Shown here: positions 52,009-61,106 of the stretch, one piece after another | Position numbering within the stretch: the first letter of the stretch is position 1 | How the letters are laid out: each line of letters begins with the position of its first letter | From: Kitasatospora cinereorecta | GTDB taxonomy: Bacteria > Actinomycetota > Actinomycetes > Streptomycetales > Streptomycetaceae | Assembly (NCBI RefSeq): GCF_024172095.1 | Contig: NZ_JAMZDX010000006.1 | Location: 434,001-498,000 of the forward strand | Length of the DNA: 64,000 nucleotides | Direction: 5' to 3' | Translations under genes and position numbers: made by a program | Notes under the pieces: generated by a model | Seen by the model: only the letters and a program-made list of their open reading frames with translations | What the model was told of the DNA's origin: nothing | The model's database searches: none

Positions 52009-53550
52009 TCAGCGCTTGGTGGTGTCGACCTCCACCAGCCAGTCGAGTTCGCCCTCGGGGGCGTACTCGGCGTAGCTCTCGTCCTCGCGCAGGCGGCGCG
52101 CGGTGCCGAGCACGAAGCGGTCGGGGGCGAAGTCCAGCACGCCGCCGGAGGGGTCGTCGCTGCCGTCCCAGCGGACCGGGTCGCGGTCCGGGTGCAGGAT
52201 GTCGCGGACCACCAGGAAGCAGAGGTAGAGCGTGCCGACCAGGTGCAGCACGATCGCCAGGTGGTACCAGTCCTGGCCGATGCCGTGCTGCTTGGAGTCG
52301 CCGCTGTAGGCCAGGTAGGACCAGACGCCGAGGAAGTACAGCACCTCGCAGGTCTGCCAGATCAGGAAGTCGCGCCAGCGCGGCCGGGCCAGCGCGGCCA
52401 GCGGGACCAGCCAGAGCACGTACTGCGGCGAGTAGACCTTGTTGGTGAGCACGAAGGCGGCGACCACCAGGAAGGCCAGCTGGGCCAGGCGCGGGCGGCG
52501 CGGCGCGCTGAGGGCGAGCCAGCCGACGCCCAGGCAGCACAGCACCAGCAGCGCGCCGATCCAGGTGTTCAGCGTGGACAGTTGCCGGCCGCGGTCCTGC
52601 ATCAGGATCAGCCAGAAGGACCCGAAGTCCTCCTTGCGGGTCTGGCTGAAGGTGTAGAACGTCGCCCAGCCCTTGAAGTTGGCGGCCATGATCGGCAGGT
52701 CGACCAGCAGCCAGGCGGCGGTCGCACCGCCGAGCGCCTGGCCGAACGCCCGCCACCTGCCGGACCGCCAGCAGAGCACCAGGATCGGTCCGAGCAGCAG
52801 CACCGGATAGAGCTTGGCGGCGGTGGCCAGCCCGATGAACACGCCCGCCCAGCCGGGGCGGGAGCCGGACCAGTAGGCCATCGCCACGGCGGTGAGGGCG
52901 ACCGCCAGCAGGTCCCAGTTGATGGTGGAGTCCAGCGCCAGGCAGGGCGCCAGCGCGAACAGCAGGGCGTCCCAGGGGCGGCGGCGGTGGGTGCGGGAGA
53001 GCGCCACCACGGTGACCACCGCGCAGACCATCAGCATCCCGGCGTTGACCATCCAGAACCACTGCTCGCGGTCCTGGATGGTGCCGCCGGTGGTGGTCAG
53101 CCAGGCCGCGATCTGCATGAACAGGCCGGTCAGCACCGGGTACTCGAGGTACTGCATGTCCGGCGAGGGCTGCGGCAGCGGGTCCAGGTACGGGTGCAGC
53201 CCGTCGGCGAAGCCGCGGCCCGAGAACAGGTGCGGGATGTCGCTGTAACAGGCGTGGGTGTACTGGGTGGTGGCGCCGTGGAACCAGCCGTCCTCGTAGC
53301 AGGGCAGCTTCTGCATCATGCCCAGCACGTAGGTGGCGATGGCGATCAGGACCAGGAACTTGGCCGGCGTCCACCAGTTCACACCGAGCAGCGCGCGCCG
53401 TCCGGGCGGCCCGCCGAACACCTCGCTGCCGGCCGCGGAGACCGGGTCCTCGTCCGCGGGAACGACCACGGTGTTGGGCAGCGGTCCTTCGGCCGGCACC
53501 GCGGCGGGCCCGGGAGTCTCGTCACGCGTGCTGGACGTCATGGCGGACAT
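52009..53550 (-). CDS. GT87-family (polyprenyl-P-sugar dependent) membrane glycosyltransferase
   Basis: 513 residues with about ten membrane helices. A first-loop segment after TM1 with Asp/Tyr residues (YEDGWFHGATTQYTHACYSDIPH) and the LEYPVLTGLFMQIAAWL / LDSTINWDLLAVAL segments match GT87/GT-C enzymes. It is the homologue of mycobacterial Rv0051, which sits next to ponA1 there as well. It may extend a wall or lipid glycan. The start at 53550 (ATG) is the first in frame with codon bias. Confidence 0.85.
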   Translation of the reverse strand: MSAMTSSTRDETPGPAAVPAEGPLPNTVVVPADEDPVSAAGSEVFGGPPGRRALLGVNWWTPAKFLVLIAIATYVLGMMQKLPCYEDGWFHGATTQYTHACYSDIPHLFSGRGFADGLHPYLDPLPQPSPDMQYLEYPVLTGLFMQIAAWLTTTGGTIQDREQWFWMVNAGMLMVCAVVTVVALSRTHRRRPWDALLFALAPCLALDSTINWDLLAVALTAVAMAYWSGSRPGWAGVFIGLATAAKLYPVLLLGPILVLCWRSGRWRAFGQALGGATAAWLLVDLPIMAANFKGWATFYTFSQTRKEDFGSFWLILMQDRGRQLSTLNTWIGALLVLCCLGVGWLALSAPRRPRLAQLAFLVVAAFVLTNKVYSPQYVLWLVPLAALARPRWRDFLIWQTCEVLYFLGVWSYLAYSGDSKQHGIGQDWYHLAIVLHLVGTLYLCFLVVRDILHPDRDPVRWDGSDDPSGGVLDFAPDRFVLGTARRLREDESYAEYAPEGELDWLVEVDTTKR

Positions 53551-53576
53551 ACTGCCGCACGGTTCGGCGCAAACGA

Positions 53577-53612
53577 ACAGGGGCGCGGGGAAACTGCTCC
53601 CCGCGCCCCTGT
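53577..53612. terminator. Hairpin downstream of the PBP gene
   Basis: Perfect 15-bp arms (53577-53591 with 53598-53612) with an AACTGC loop; a shorter relative of the repeat at 7637-7712. It ends the minus-strand PBP transcript and lies just before the GT87 start. Confidence 0.8.
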
Positions 53613-53623
53613 GTCGGCTGTCG

Positions 53624-56266
53624 CTACTGCCCCGGCACCCCTCCGGGACTGGCCGGTGCGGTGTCGGTCGCGGTGCCCGTGGCGGTGCCGGACTTGGACG
53701 GCTTCGGGCCCCTGGTCGGGCACAGACCGGGCACCAGGCAGGTCTGCGAGGCCGACGCCGACGGCGAGGTGCTCGGGCTCGGCCCGGTGGTGGCGCTCGG
53801 CGTCGGGTCGGTGGGAGCGGTGGCCGCGGCGGTCGGCGACGCCGAGTCCGAGGCGGACGCGGACGGGCTGGCCGAGAAGCCGGAGGAGTTGACCTGCTGG
53901 CCGAACGGCTCCGGGTCCGGGAAGTCGGCCTTCGGCTGGTTGGCCAGCGCGACCTTCATGTACCGGGTGAAGATGTCGGTCGGGAAGTCACCACCGTGGA
54001 CGGACTCGTGGCCGGCCGTGCCGTTCAGCGAGAGCAGCTGGGGCTTGCCCGGCTCCTCCCGCCACATGCCGACCGAGGTGGCCAGCTGCGGGGTGTATCC
54101 GGTCCACCAGGCCGAGGTGCCGGCGTCGGTGGTACCGGTCTTGCCGGCCACCGGGCGGCCCAACTGGTTGGTCTTGGTACCGGTACCGGCCTTGGCCACG
54201 TTCTCCAGCACGTCGGTGATGTTGTCCGCGACGGCCTGGTCGAGCACGGTCTTCGGCGGGTTCTTGGCGAAGGTCGGCAGCTCCTTGCCGTCCTTCAGCA
54301 CCTTGCCGACCGAGTACGGGTCGTTCTGCTGCCCGCGGGCGGCGAAGACGGAGTACGCGGAGGCCATCCGGATCGCGCTCGGCGTCGAGGTGCCCAGCGG
54401 GTAGGTGATGGTCGAGGAGGGCGCCAGGCTCTCCTTGCGCAGGCCCAGCGAGAGCACCATCTTCTCGACGTTGGAGCCGCCGACGTCCTGCCCGAGCTGG
54501 ACGAACGGGACGTTGTACGAGAACTGCATCGCCTTCTTCAGCGTCACGTAGCCGGGCTTGCCCGGGCTGTCGTTCTTCTGGTGGTAGGGCTTGCCGTCGT
54601 CGCCCATGACCGGGGCGCCGTCCTTGTTGTGGATCTCGGACTTGTCGTCGGCCAGGTACTGCGAGTCGGAGTTGATCCGGGCCGGCTTGCCGTCCGGGCC
54701 GTTCTGGGTGAGCACGCCGTACTGCATCGCGGTGGCCAGCACGAAGGGCTTGAACGTCGAACCGACCGGGATACCGGTGGAGTCGGCGTTGTTGGTGTAG
54801 TGGCCGTTCTCGATGCCGTCGCCGCCGTAGATCGCCACGATCCGGCCGTCACCGGGCACCACCGAGGCGGCACCGACCTGGACGAACTTGTCCGCCTCGC
54901 GCTTGTCCGGCTTCAGCGACTCGGACTTGACGTCGTCGACCGCCTTCTTCAGCGCGTCGACCTTGTCCTTCTCGAAGGTCGTGTAGATCTGGAAGCCGCC
55001 GCGGTCGATCACCTGCTGGGTGAGCGACGGGTCCTTGCTGGTCAGGTACTTGTTGGCGGTCTCGACGAGGTAGTAGACCTCGCCGTTCATCGTCGCCGAT
55101 GCCTTCTGCTTGACCGGATCCGGGAAGTCGGTGCACTTGTTGCGCTCGTCCTGGGTGAGCGCCTTGGTGACCACCATCCGGTCCAGGATCCACTTCCAGC
55201 GAGCCACCGCCCGGTCGTGGTTGGCCGTGCTCAGCGACGGGTCGTAGAGCGCGGCGCCCTTGAGCAGACCCGCGAGCATGGCGCCCTGGCAGGCGTTCAG
55301 ATCCTTGGCGTCGACACCGTAGTAGGCCTGGGCGGCGGCCTGGATGCCGGTCGAGCCGCGGCCGTACCAGCTGGTGTTCAGGTAGCCGGTGAGGATCTCG
55401 TCCTTGCCCTTCTCACCGTTGATCTTCAGGGTGATGAAGAACTCCTTGAGCTTCCGGGTCAGGGTCTGATCCTGGCTCAGGTAGGCGTTCTTCACGTACT
55501 GCTGGGTGATGGTCGAGCCACCCTGGGTCTCGCCGCCGGTCGCCATGTTGTAGACGGCGCGGGCGATGCCCTTGGGGTCGATGCCGCTGTCGGTGCGGAA
55601 GGTCTCGTTCTCCGCGGCGATGACGGCGTCCTGCGCCGGGCGGCTTATCGCGGAGAGCTCGACCAGCTGCCGGTTGGTGTCGCCCTTGCGGGTCATCTCC
55701 GAACCGTCGGCCCAGTAGTAGATGTTGTTCTGGTCGTGGATCAGGTCCTTCGGGTTCGGCACCGGCGTCATGGCGTACGCGGCACCGACCGCGGCCACAC
55801 CGCCGCCGAAGAAGACCAGGAAGAGGGTGATGACCTGCTTCCAGGACGGGATCCAGCGCTTGAACCCGCTCTTGCCGAACCGCGGGTAGTCGATGAAGCG
55901 CTTCTTGCCCGGCTTGCCGTCGCGACCACCGGGACCGCTGCCGGCCCCGCCGCCGCGGCGACCGCCGCCGCCCGAACCGCCCGCACCGCCCGCACCGCCC
56001 GGGCCGCCCGGGCCGCCCGCGTCCGCGGGTCCGCCCCGGCGGCCGCCCTGCCGGCGCATCTCGGCGCGGGTCAGCCGCGGCTGCTGGGCGGTCTCCCGCA
56101 CACCGCGACGGATCCCCTCGGAGCGCAGCTCGTCGCCCCCGGACCGGTCGTAACTGGGAGCGCCCTCCACCGGGCTTCCGTAGGCGTACGGACGCCCGCT
56201 GTCAGGGCCGCGGCCCGGGGGCTGTTCGCCGCCCGGGTTGGTCGGCCTCCGCCGCTGTCCGCTCAT
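53624..56266 (-). CDS. ponA: Class A penicillin-binding protein (bifunctional transglycosylase/transpeptidase)
   Basis: 880 residues. A basic/Gly-rich cytoplasmic tail (1-130) precedes a TM helix (about 140-165). The GT51 domain has Glu219 in AAENETFRTDSGID and TQGGSTITQQYVKN. The transpeptidase has S503 in GSTFKPF, SYN (MQFSYNVP) and KTGT (K709). An extracellular Ser/Pro/Thr-rich tail ends the protein. The GT51 motif differs from the common E-D-x-x-F-x-x-H. The gene is divergent from padR and matches the actinobacterial ponA1 position. Confidence 0.95.
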   Translation of the reverse strand: MSGQRRRPTNPGGEQPPGRGPDSGRPYAYGSPVEGAPSYDRSGGDELRSEGIRRGVRETAQQPRLTRAEMRRQGGRRGGPADAGGPGGPGGAGGAGGSGGGGRRGGGAGSGPGGRDGKPGKKRFIDYPRFGKSGFKRWIPSWKQVITLFLVFFGGGVAAVGAAYAMTPVPNPKDLIHDQNNIYYWADGSEMTRKGDTNRQLVELSAISRPAQDAVIAAENETFRTDSGIDPKGIARAVYNMATGGETQGGSTITQQYVKNAYLSQDQTLTRKLKEFFITLKINGEKGKDEILTGYLNTSWYGRGSTGIQAAAQAYYGVDAKDLNACQGAMLAGLLKGAALYDPSLSTANHDRAVARWKWILDRMVVTKALTQDERNKCTDFPDPVKQKASATMNGEVYYLVETANKYLTSKDPSLTQQVIDRGGFQIYTTFEKDKVDALKKAVDDVKSESLKPDKREADKFVQVGAASVVPGDGRIVAIYGGDGIENGHYTNNADSTGIPVGSTFKPFVLATAMQYGVLTQNGPDGKPARINSDSQYLADDKSEIHNKDGAPVMGDDGKPYHQKNDSPGKPGYVTLKKAMQFSYNVPFVQLGQDVGGSNVEKMVLSLGLRKESLAPSSTITYPLGTSTPSAIRMASAYSVFAARGQQNDPYSVGKVLKDGKELPTFAKNPPKTVLDQAVADNITDVLENVAKAGTGTKTNQLGRPVAGKTGTTDAGTSAWWTGYTPQLATSVGMWREEPGKPQLLSLNGTAGHESVHGGDFPTDIFTRYMKVALANQPKADFPDPEPFGQQVNSSGFSASPSASASDSASPTAAATAPTDPTPSATTGPSPSTSPSASASQTCLVPGLCPTRGPKPSKSGTATGTATDTAPASPGGVPGQ

Positions 56267-56465
56267 CTCTCAGCCACTCCTCGGTACCCGCAGGTGGTCC
56301 TCGTGCACACGCGACAGCGTACGCACCCCTGAAACCGGACCAATCAGGCACCGGGGACGAAGACCCACGAATCGACGGCAGATCATTACACGCCCGTTGC
56401 CCAACATCCTGTGATCACTGTTACGCGTGCCCCCCTTGCCCGTTCCGTGACCCAGGTTTACTGTT

Positions 56466-56504
56466 CTCGATATATCGAGCCGATACATCGGCGCGACACA
56501 TCGG
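56466..56504. promoter_or_regulatory. Three-unit PadR operator candidate, period 13 bp
   Basis: CGATATATCGA (56468-56478), CGATACATCGG (56481-56491) and CGACACATCGG (56494-56504) recur at exactly 13-bp spacing. The first lies in the perfect 14-bp palindrome CTCGATATATCGAG (56466-56479). All are just before the likely padR -10 (CATAGT, 56510) and in the shared ponA/padR spacer. Confidence 0.7.
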
Positions 56505-56537
56505 TCCGGCATAGTGTGGGGAAGGGAGGCCGACAGC

Positions 56538-57212
56538 ATGACGAGGCGCTCGGGTGTGCTGGAGTTCGCCGTCCTCGGCCTGCTCCACGATGCACCGATG
56601 CACGGCTACGAGCTGCGCAAGCGTCTCAACGTCCTGCTCGGCTCGTTCCGGGCGTTCTCCTACGGAACGCTCTACCCCTGCCTGAAGAGCCTGGTGGCCC
56701 AGGGTTTCCTGGTCGAGGACAACCCGGACGTCGAGTACGTTCCGGCCACCGCCCTCAACGGCAAGCGCTCGAAGATCGTCTACCGGCTCTCCCCGGAGGG
56801 CAAGGAACGCTTCGAGGAGCTGCTCGCCGAGTCCGGGCCCGAGGCCTGGGAGGACGAGCACTTCGGTGTCCGCTTCGCCTTCTTCGGCCAGACCGACCGG
56901 GCCGTGCGCATGCGCGTCCTGGAGGGTCGCCGCAGCCGGCTGGAGGAGCGGCTGGAGCGGATGCGGAGTTCGATCGCCCGCACCCGCGAACGGTTCGACG
57001 ACTACACGCTGGAGCTCCAGCGGCACGGTCTGGAGTCGGTGGAACGCGAGGTCCGCTGGCTCAACGAGCTGATCGAGACCGAGCGCGCCACCCGCACCGG
57101 GCGGACGGGCGCCGGCCAGAAGACTTCGGACGGCCGTGGCCAGGAGGCCGGGTCCTCGGACCCGCCGAGGCCACCGCACGACCGCCCGGGGCGCTCCGAC
57201 CTGGAGCGCTGA
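56538..57212 (+). CDS. PadR-family transcriptional regulator
   Basis: 224 residues. The winged [24 protein letters not shown] and [18 protein letters not shown] is followed by a C-terminal coiled-coil-rich dimerisation region ([21 protein letters not shown]) and a disordered basic tail. PadR proteins repress their own promoter. It is located between ponA and ino1 as in other actinobacteria. GGGAGG precedes the ATG at 56538. Confidence 0.93.
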   Translation: MTRRSGVLEFAVLGLLHDAPMHGYELRKRLNVLLGSFRAFSYGTLYPCLKSLVAQGFLVEDNPDVEYVPATALNGKRSKIVYRLSPEGKERFEELLAESGPEAWEDEHFGVRFAFFGQTDRAVRMRVLEGRRSRLEERLERMRSSIARTRERFDDYTLELQRHGLESVEREVRWLNELIETERATRTGRTGAGQKTSDGRGQEAGSSDPPRPPHDRPGRSDLER

Positions 57213-57342
57213 CACGCCGCGTCGGCCCTGTGCGCGCGGCGGGTGGAGGGCGCTCCGTGCGCCCGTCAGACAGTCAGAACAGATGTTGAACGAGGAACCA
57301 CCGCACCACGGCGGACCTCATGAGATTCAGGGAGCAACCGGA

Positions 57343-58425
57343 ATGGGTTCGGTTCGCGTAGCCATCGTCGGCGTGGGCAACTGCGCCGCCTCGCTGGTGC
57401 AGGGTGTCGAGTACTACAAGGACGCCGACCCGGCCGGTAAGGTCCCGGGCCTGATGCACGTGCAGTTCGGCGAGTACCACGTCAGCGACGTGGAGTTCGT
57501 CGCCGCCTTCGACGTCGACGCCAAGAAGGTCGGCTTCGACCTGGCCGACGCCATCGGCAACAGCGAGAACAACACCATCAAGATCTGCGACGTGCCGCCG
57601 ACCGGCGTCACCGTCCAGCGCGGCCACACCCTCGACGGTCTGGGCAAGTACTACCTGGAGACCATCGAGGAGTCCGACGAGGCCCCGGTCGACGTCGTGC
57701 AGGTCCTCAAGGACCAGCAGGTCGACGTCCTCGTCTGCTACCTGCCGGTGGGCTCCGAGGCCGCCGCCAAGTTCTACGCGCAGTGCGCCATCGACGCCAA
57801 GGTCGCCTTCGTGAACGCCCTCCCGGTGTTCATCGCCGGCACCAAGGAGTGGGCGGACAAGTTCACCGAGGCCGGCGTGCCGATCGTCGGTGACGACATC
57901 AAGTCCCAGGTCGGCGCCACCATCACCCACCGTGTGATGGCCAAGCTGTTCGAGGACCGCGGTGTCATCCTCGAGCGCACCATGCAGCTGAACGTCGGCG
58001 GCAACATGGACTTCAAGAACATGCTCGAGCGCGAGCGCCTGGAGTCCAAGAAGATCTCCAAGACCCAGGCTGTCACCTCGCAGATCCGCGACCGTGAGCT
58101 GGGCGCCAAGAACGTCCACATCGGCCCGTCCGACTACGTCGCGTGGCTCGACGACCGCAAGTGGGCGTACGTCCGCCTCGAGGGCCGCGCCTTCGGCGAC
58201 GTTCCGCTGAACCTCGAGTACAAGCTCGAGGTCTGGGACTCCCCGAACTCGGCCGGTGTCATCATCGACGCCGTGCGCGCCGCGAAGATCGCCAAGGACC
58301 GCGGCATCGGCGGCCCGATCCTGTCGGCGTCCTCGTACTTCATGAAGTCCCCGCCGGTGCAGTACTTCGACGACGAGGCCAAGGAGAACGTCGAGAAGTT
58401 CATCCGCGGCGAGGTCGAGCGCTGA
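57343..58425 (+). CDS. ino1: Myo-inositol-1-phosphate synthase
   Basis: 360 residues. NAD-dependent cyclisation of glucose-6-phosphate to inositol phosphate, the source of mycothiol and phosphatidylinositol. Seen: [46 protein letters not shown] and [13 protein letters not shown]. The ATG at 57343 begins the family consensus and follows GGGAGC; an earlier ORF start at 57136 adds non-family residues. It is on the same strand as padR, 130 bp after it. Confidence 0.97.
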   Translation: MGSVRVAIVGVGNCAASLVQGVEYYKDADPAGKVPGLMHVQFGEYHVSDVEFVAAFDVDAKKVGFDLADAIGNSENNTIKICDVPPTGVTVQRGHTLDGLGKYYLETIEESDEAPVDVVQVLKDQQVDVLVCYLPVGSEAAAKFYAQCAIDAKVAFVNALPVFIAGTKEWADKFTEAGVPIVGDDIKSQVGATITHRVMAKLFEDRGVILERTMQLNVGGNMDFKNMLERERLESKKISKTQAVTSQIRDRELGAKNVHIGPSDYVAWLDDRKWAYVRLEGRAFGDVPLNLEYKLEVWDSPNSAGVIIDAVRAAKIAKDRGIGGPILSASSYFMKSPPVQYFDDEAKENVEKFIRGEVER

Positions 58426-58490
58426 GCGCAGCGAAGCCTGCTCGCTGTTCGGCCTGAGCGCTGAGCATTCGGGCTGATGCGCCAACTGTG

Positions 58491-58516
58491 GGGCCCCGGT
58501 CGTCAGACCGGGGCCC
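58491..58516 (+). terminator. ino1 terminator
   Basis: Perfect 11-bp stem (58491-58501 with 58506-58516) with a GTCA loop, 65 nt after the stop. Confidence 0.85.
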
Positions 58517-58530
58517 TGCACCGTTTGTTG

Positions 58531-58556
58531 GCCGATGTTTCACGTGAAACATCGGC
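58531..58556. promoter_or_regulatory. parS: parS centromere site 2
   Basis: Perfect GTTTCACGTGAAAC (58537-58550) within a 26-bp palindrome, 9.9 kb from site 1. It is intergenic, between ino1 and the MFS gene. Confidence 0.93.
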
Positions 58557-58579
58557 ACCGGGCGTGGCACCCTTGGCGG

Positions 58580-59875
58580 GTGATCACCGACAGCAGCCGG
58601 CCCGAGGAGGCGACCCTCCGCGGGCTGCTGCACGGCCGGGACTTCCGCCGCCTGCTCGCCGTCCGGATGCTCTCCCAGCTCTCCGACGGCGTCTTCCAGG
58701 TCTCGCTGGCCGCGTCCGTCATCTTCTCGCCGGAGAAGGAGTCCTCCCCCGCGGACATCGCCGCCGTGCTCGCGGTGATGCTGCTGCCGTTCTCGGTGAT
58801 CGGCCCGTTCGCCGGAGTGATGCTGGACCGCTGGCGTCGTCGCCAGGTTCTCCTGCTCGGCAACCTGGCCCGTTTCGTCCTCGGCCTGGCAACTGCCGGG
58901 CTGCTTCTCGCCAACGCCTCCGATCAGCTCTTCCTGATGGCCGCGTTGCTGGTCACAGCGCTCAACCGCTTCATCCTGGCCGGCCTGTCGGCCGCCCTGC
59001 CCCGGGTGGTGGAGCCAGGGGGGCTGGTTACCGCCAACGCGCTCTCCCCCACCCTGGGTACCGTCGCGGCCGCCGCCGGCGGAGGCCTCGGCTTCGTGGT
59101 CCATCAGCTCCTGCCGCCCGGCGGGCGGACCGACGCCGCCCTGGTCACCGTGGCCGCGATGCTGTACCTGTCCGCCGCGCTGGCCGCCCAGCGGATCTCC
59201 CCCGACCTGCTCGGCCCGGAGATCCATCCCGACCGGCCCTCACTGGCCGAGGCCCTCGGCACCGCCTGGCACGAGCTGCTGGCCGGCGTGCGCCACCTGG
59301 TCCGCGACTGCCGTCCGGCGGTCCACGCGCTCGCCGCCGTCACGGTCGCCCGGTTCTGCTACGGCGTGCTGATCGTGGTGGTGCTGATGCTCTCCCGGTA
59401 CACCTTCAACGGCGCCGAGGACAGCGCCGGGGGGCTGGCGACCCTCGGCCGGGCGGTGCTCTTCTCCGCGGTCGGCTTCTTCCTGGCCGCCGTGGTCAGC
59501 CCCTGGTGCACCCGCCGGCTCGGCCTCACCGGCTGGATGACCACCTGCCTGGCCGCGGCCGCCGTCTTCGTCCCCGCCCTGGGCCTGCCGTTCGCCGAGG
59601 TCCCGGCGATGATCGCCGCCCTGCTGCTCGGGCTGGTCACCCAGGGCACCAAGATCTGCGCCGACACCCTGGTCCAGGAGTCGGTGGAGGACGAGTACCG
59701 GGGACGCGTCTTCGCCATCTACGACGTGCTGTTCAACGTCTCGTTCGTCGCCGCGGCCGGCGTGACCGCCGCGGTCCTCCCGTTGAACGGCCGATCGGCG
59801 GCGGTGGTGATCGGCGTCGCGGTGGTGTACGCCCTGGGCGCGGTTCTCTACTCCCGCGCGGCCCGACGCGGCTGA
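58580..59875 (+). CDS. MFS transporter, multidrug-type
   Basis: 431 residues with about 12 helices; MFS motif after TM2 (GVMLDRWRRRQVLLLGN). The GTG at 58580 was chosen. An ATG at 58535 in the same frame lies inside parS and would start MFHVKHRH, a translation of the parS site with no protein meaning. CACCCT is 6 nt before the GTG, resembling the leaderless pattern. Substrate unknown. Confidence 0.88.
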   Translation: MITDSSRPEEATLRGLLHGRDFRRLLAVRMLSQLSDGVFQVSLAASVIFSPEKESSPADIAAVLAVMLLPFSVIGPFAGVMLDRWRRRQVLLLGNLARFVLGLATAGLLLANASDQLFLMAALLVTALNRFILAGLSAALPRVVEPGGLVTANALSPTLGTVAAAAGGGLGFVVHQLLPPGGRTDAALVTVAAMLYLSAALAAQRISPDLLGPEIHPDRPSLAEALGTAWHELLAGVRHLVRDCRPAVHALAAVTVARFCYGVLIVVVLMLSRYTFNGAEDSAGGLATLGRAVLFSAVGFFLAAVVSPWCTRRLGLTGWMTTCLAAAAVFVPALGLPFAEVPAMIAALLLGLVTQGTKICADTLVQESVEDEYRGRVFAIYDVLFNVSFVAAAGVTAAVLPLNGRSAAVVIGVAVVYALGAVLYSRAARRG

Positions 59876-59950
59876 CGGCCCGGCACCTCGCTAGGGTACG
59901 GGGGCGCGCCGTCGCGGCGCGCCTGCCAACAACCAACGGGGAACCCTGCC

Positions 59951-61051
59951 TTGACGTCGCCCTACCCGCCCAACAACCCGTACTCCGCGCCGCCCGGCGC
60001 GCCCGTTCCCCCGCAGCCGGGGTACGGCCAGCCGCCCTACGGCGCACCCGTCCCGCCCCCGCCGCCGGCCGGTTACGGCTACCCCGCCGTGCCGCCCCCG
60101 CCGCCGGGCCCGCAGGCGCAGCCGGGACCGTACGCCCAGCCCGCACCGCTCGCTCAGCCCGCGCAGCCCTACGGCCAGCCCGGCGCGTACGCCCAGCCGG
60201 CGCCGCCGTACGGGCAGCCCGCTCCGTACGGACAGCCGGCGCCGTACGGGCAGCCGGGGCCGTTCGGCCAGCCTGCCCCGGCCGGAATGCTCAGCTGCCG
60301 CTTCTGCGGCGGGTTCCCGGCGGTCGAGGCCACCGTGCGCGGCCACCGCGGACTGATCATCATCATGCAGTTCCTGAAGCAGCCCGGACCGTTCTGCCGC
60401 ACCTGCGGTCTCGCGGTGCTGCGCGACATGTCCGCCAAGACCCTGGTCCGCGGTTGGTGGGGCTACTTCTCCTCGGTGATCACCCCGATCACCCTGCTGC
60501 GCAACATCGGCGCCTACAACAAGATCAAGGCCCTGCCCCCGGCCACCCCGGGCACCCTCGGCCCGCAGCTCGACCCGGGCAAGCCGCTGACCCAGCGGCC
60601 GGCGATCCTGATGCTGCTGTTCCCGATCCTGTCCTGGGGCTTCGTCTTCACCATGCTGCTGATCGGTGCCTTCGCCGACCGGCCCACCCCGGCGCCGTAC
60701 CACTACACCCCCACCCCCGGCTACAGCTCCTCCGCCCCGCGTCCGACCCACAGCGGGTCCGCGAGCCCCGGCGGCAGCGGCAGCACCGGCGGCACGGTCA
60801 GCACCGCGGTGGCCGGCGACTGCATCCACAACGCGGGCACGGACTCCGACCCGATCGTCAACGTGGTGCCCTGTACCGGCGCCACCGCCGACTACAAGGT
60901 GCTCGCCAAGGTCCGCGGCACCACCGACGGCCGCGGCTCCTGCGAGAAGTACCCCGACAGCGACTCCAACTTCGTCCACGACTCCACCGGGTCCGACGAC
61001 TGGGTCCTCTGCCTGAAGTCCCTCAAGCCCGGCAGCGGCGGCACCTCCTGA
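59951..61051 (+). CDS. LppU/SCO3897-family protein
   Basis: 366 residues from a TTG. The Pro/Gln/Tyr-rich disordered N-terminus (1-115; PYGQPAPYGQP-like repeats) comes first. Then come a zinc-ribbon-like pair (SCRFCGG ... CRTCG), a helical segment, one TM helix (AILMLLFPILSWGFVFTMLLIGAF) and an extracellular domain with four Cys (GDCIHN, PCTG, SCEK, LCLKS). That C-terminal domain is the LppU-like part. TAGGGT (about 59892) is a possible -10. Role unknown. Confidence 0.82.
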   Translation: MTSPYPPNNPYSAPPGAPVPPQPGYGQPPYGAPVPPPPPAGYGYPAVPPPPPGPQAQPGPYAQPAPLAQPAQPYGQPGAYAQPAPPYGQPAPYGQPAPYGQPGPFGQPAPAGMLSCRFCGGFPAVEATVRGHRGLIIIMQFLKQPGPFCRTCGLAVLRDMSAKTLVRGWWGYFSSVITPITLLRNIGAYNKIKALPPATPGTLGPQLDPGKPLTQRPAILMLLFPILSWGFVFTMLLIGAFADRPTPAPYHYTPTPGYSSSAPRPTHSGSASPGGSGSTGGTVSTAVAGDCIHNAGTDSDPIVNVVPCTGATADYKVLAKVRGTTDGRGSCEKYPDSDSNFVHDSTGSDDWVLCLKSLKPGSGGTS

Positions 61052-61058
61052 CACCCCA

Positions 61059-61093
61059 CCGCGACTGACTTCCTCGAAGGAAGTCAGTCGCGG
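61059..61093. terminator. Bidirectional terminator after the LppU-family gene
   Basis: Near-perfect 15-bp stem (61059-61073 with 61079-61093), with loop TCGAA or CGA, between convergent genes. Confidence 0.88.
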
Positions 61094-61106
61094 CCCGTCG
61101 CCTCGC

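Noticed and set aside
58535-58579. ATG start for the MFS gene inside parS
   Set aside because: The 15 residues (MFHVKHRH...) are a translation of the parS palindrome; the GTG at 58580 gives a family-like start.
60000-60290. DNA repeat array in the LppU-family gene
   Set aside because: The repetition comes from encoded PYGQPAP-like protein units at the N-terminus.
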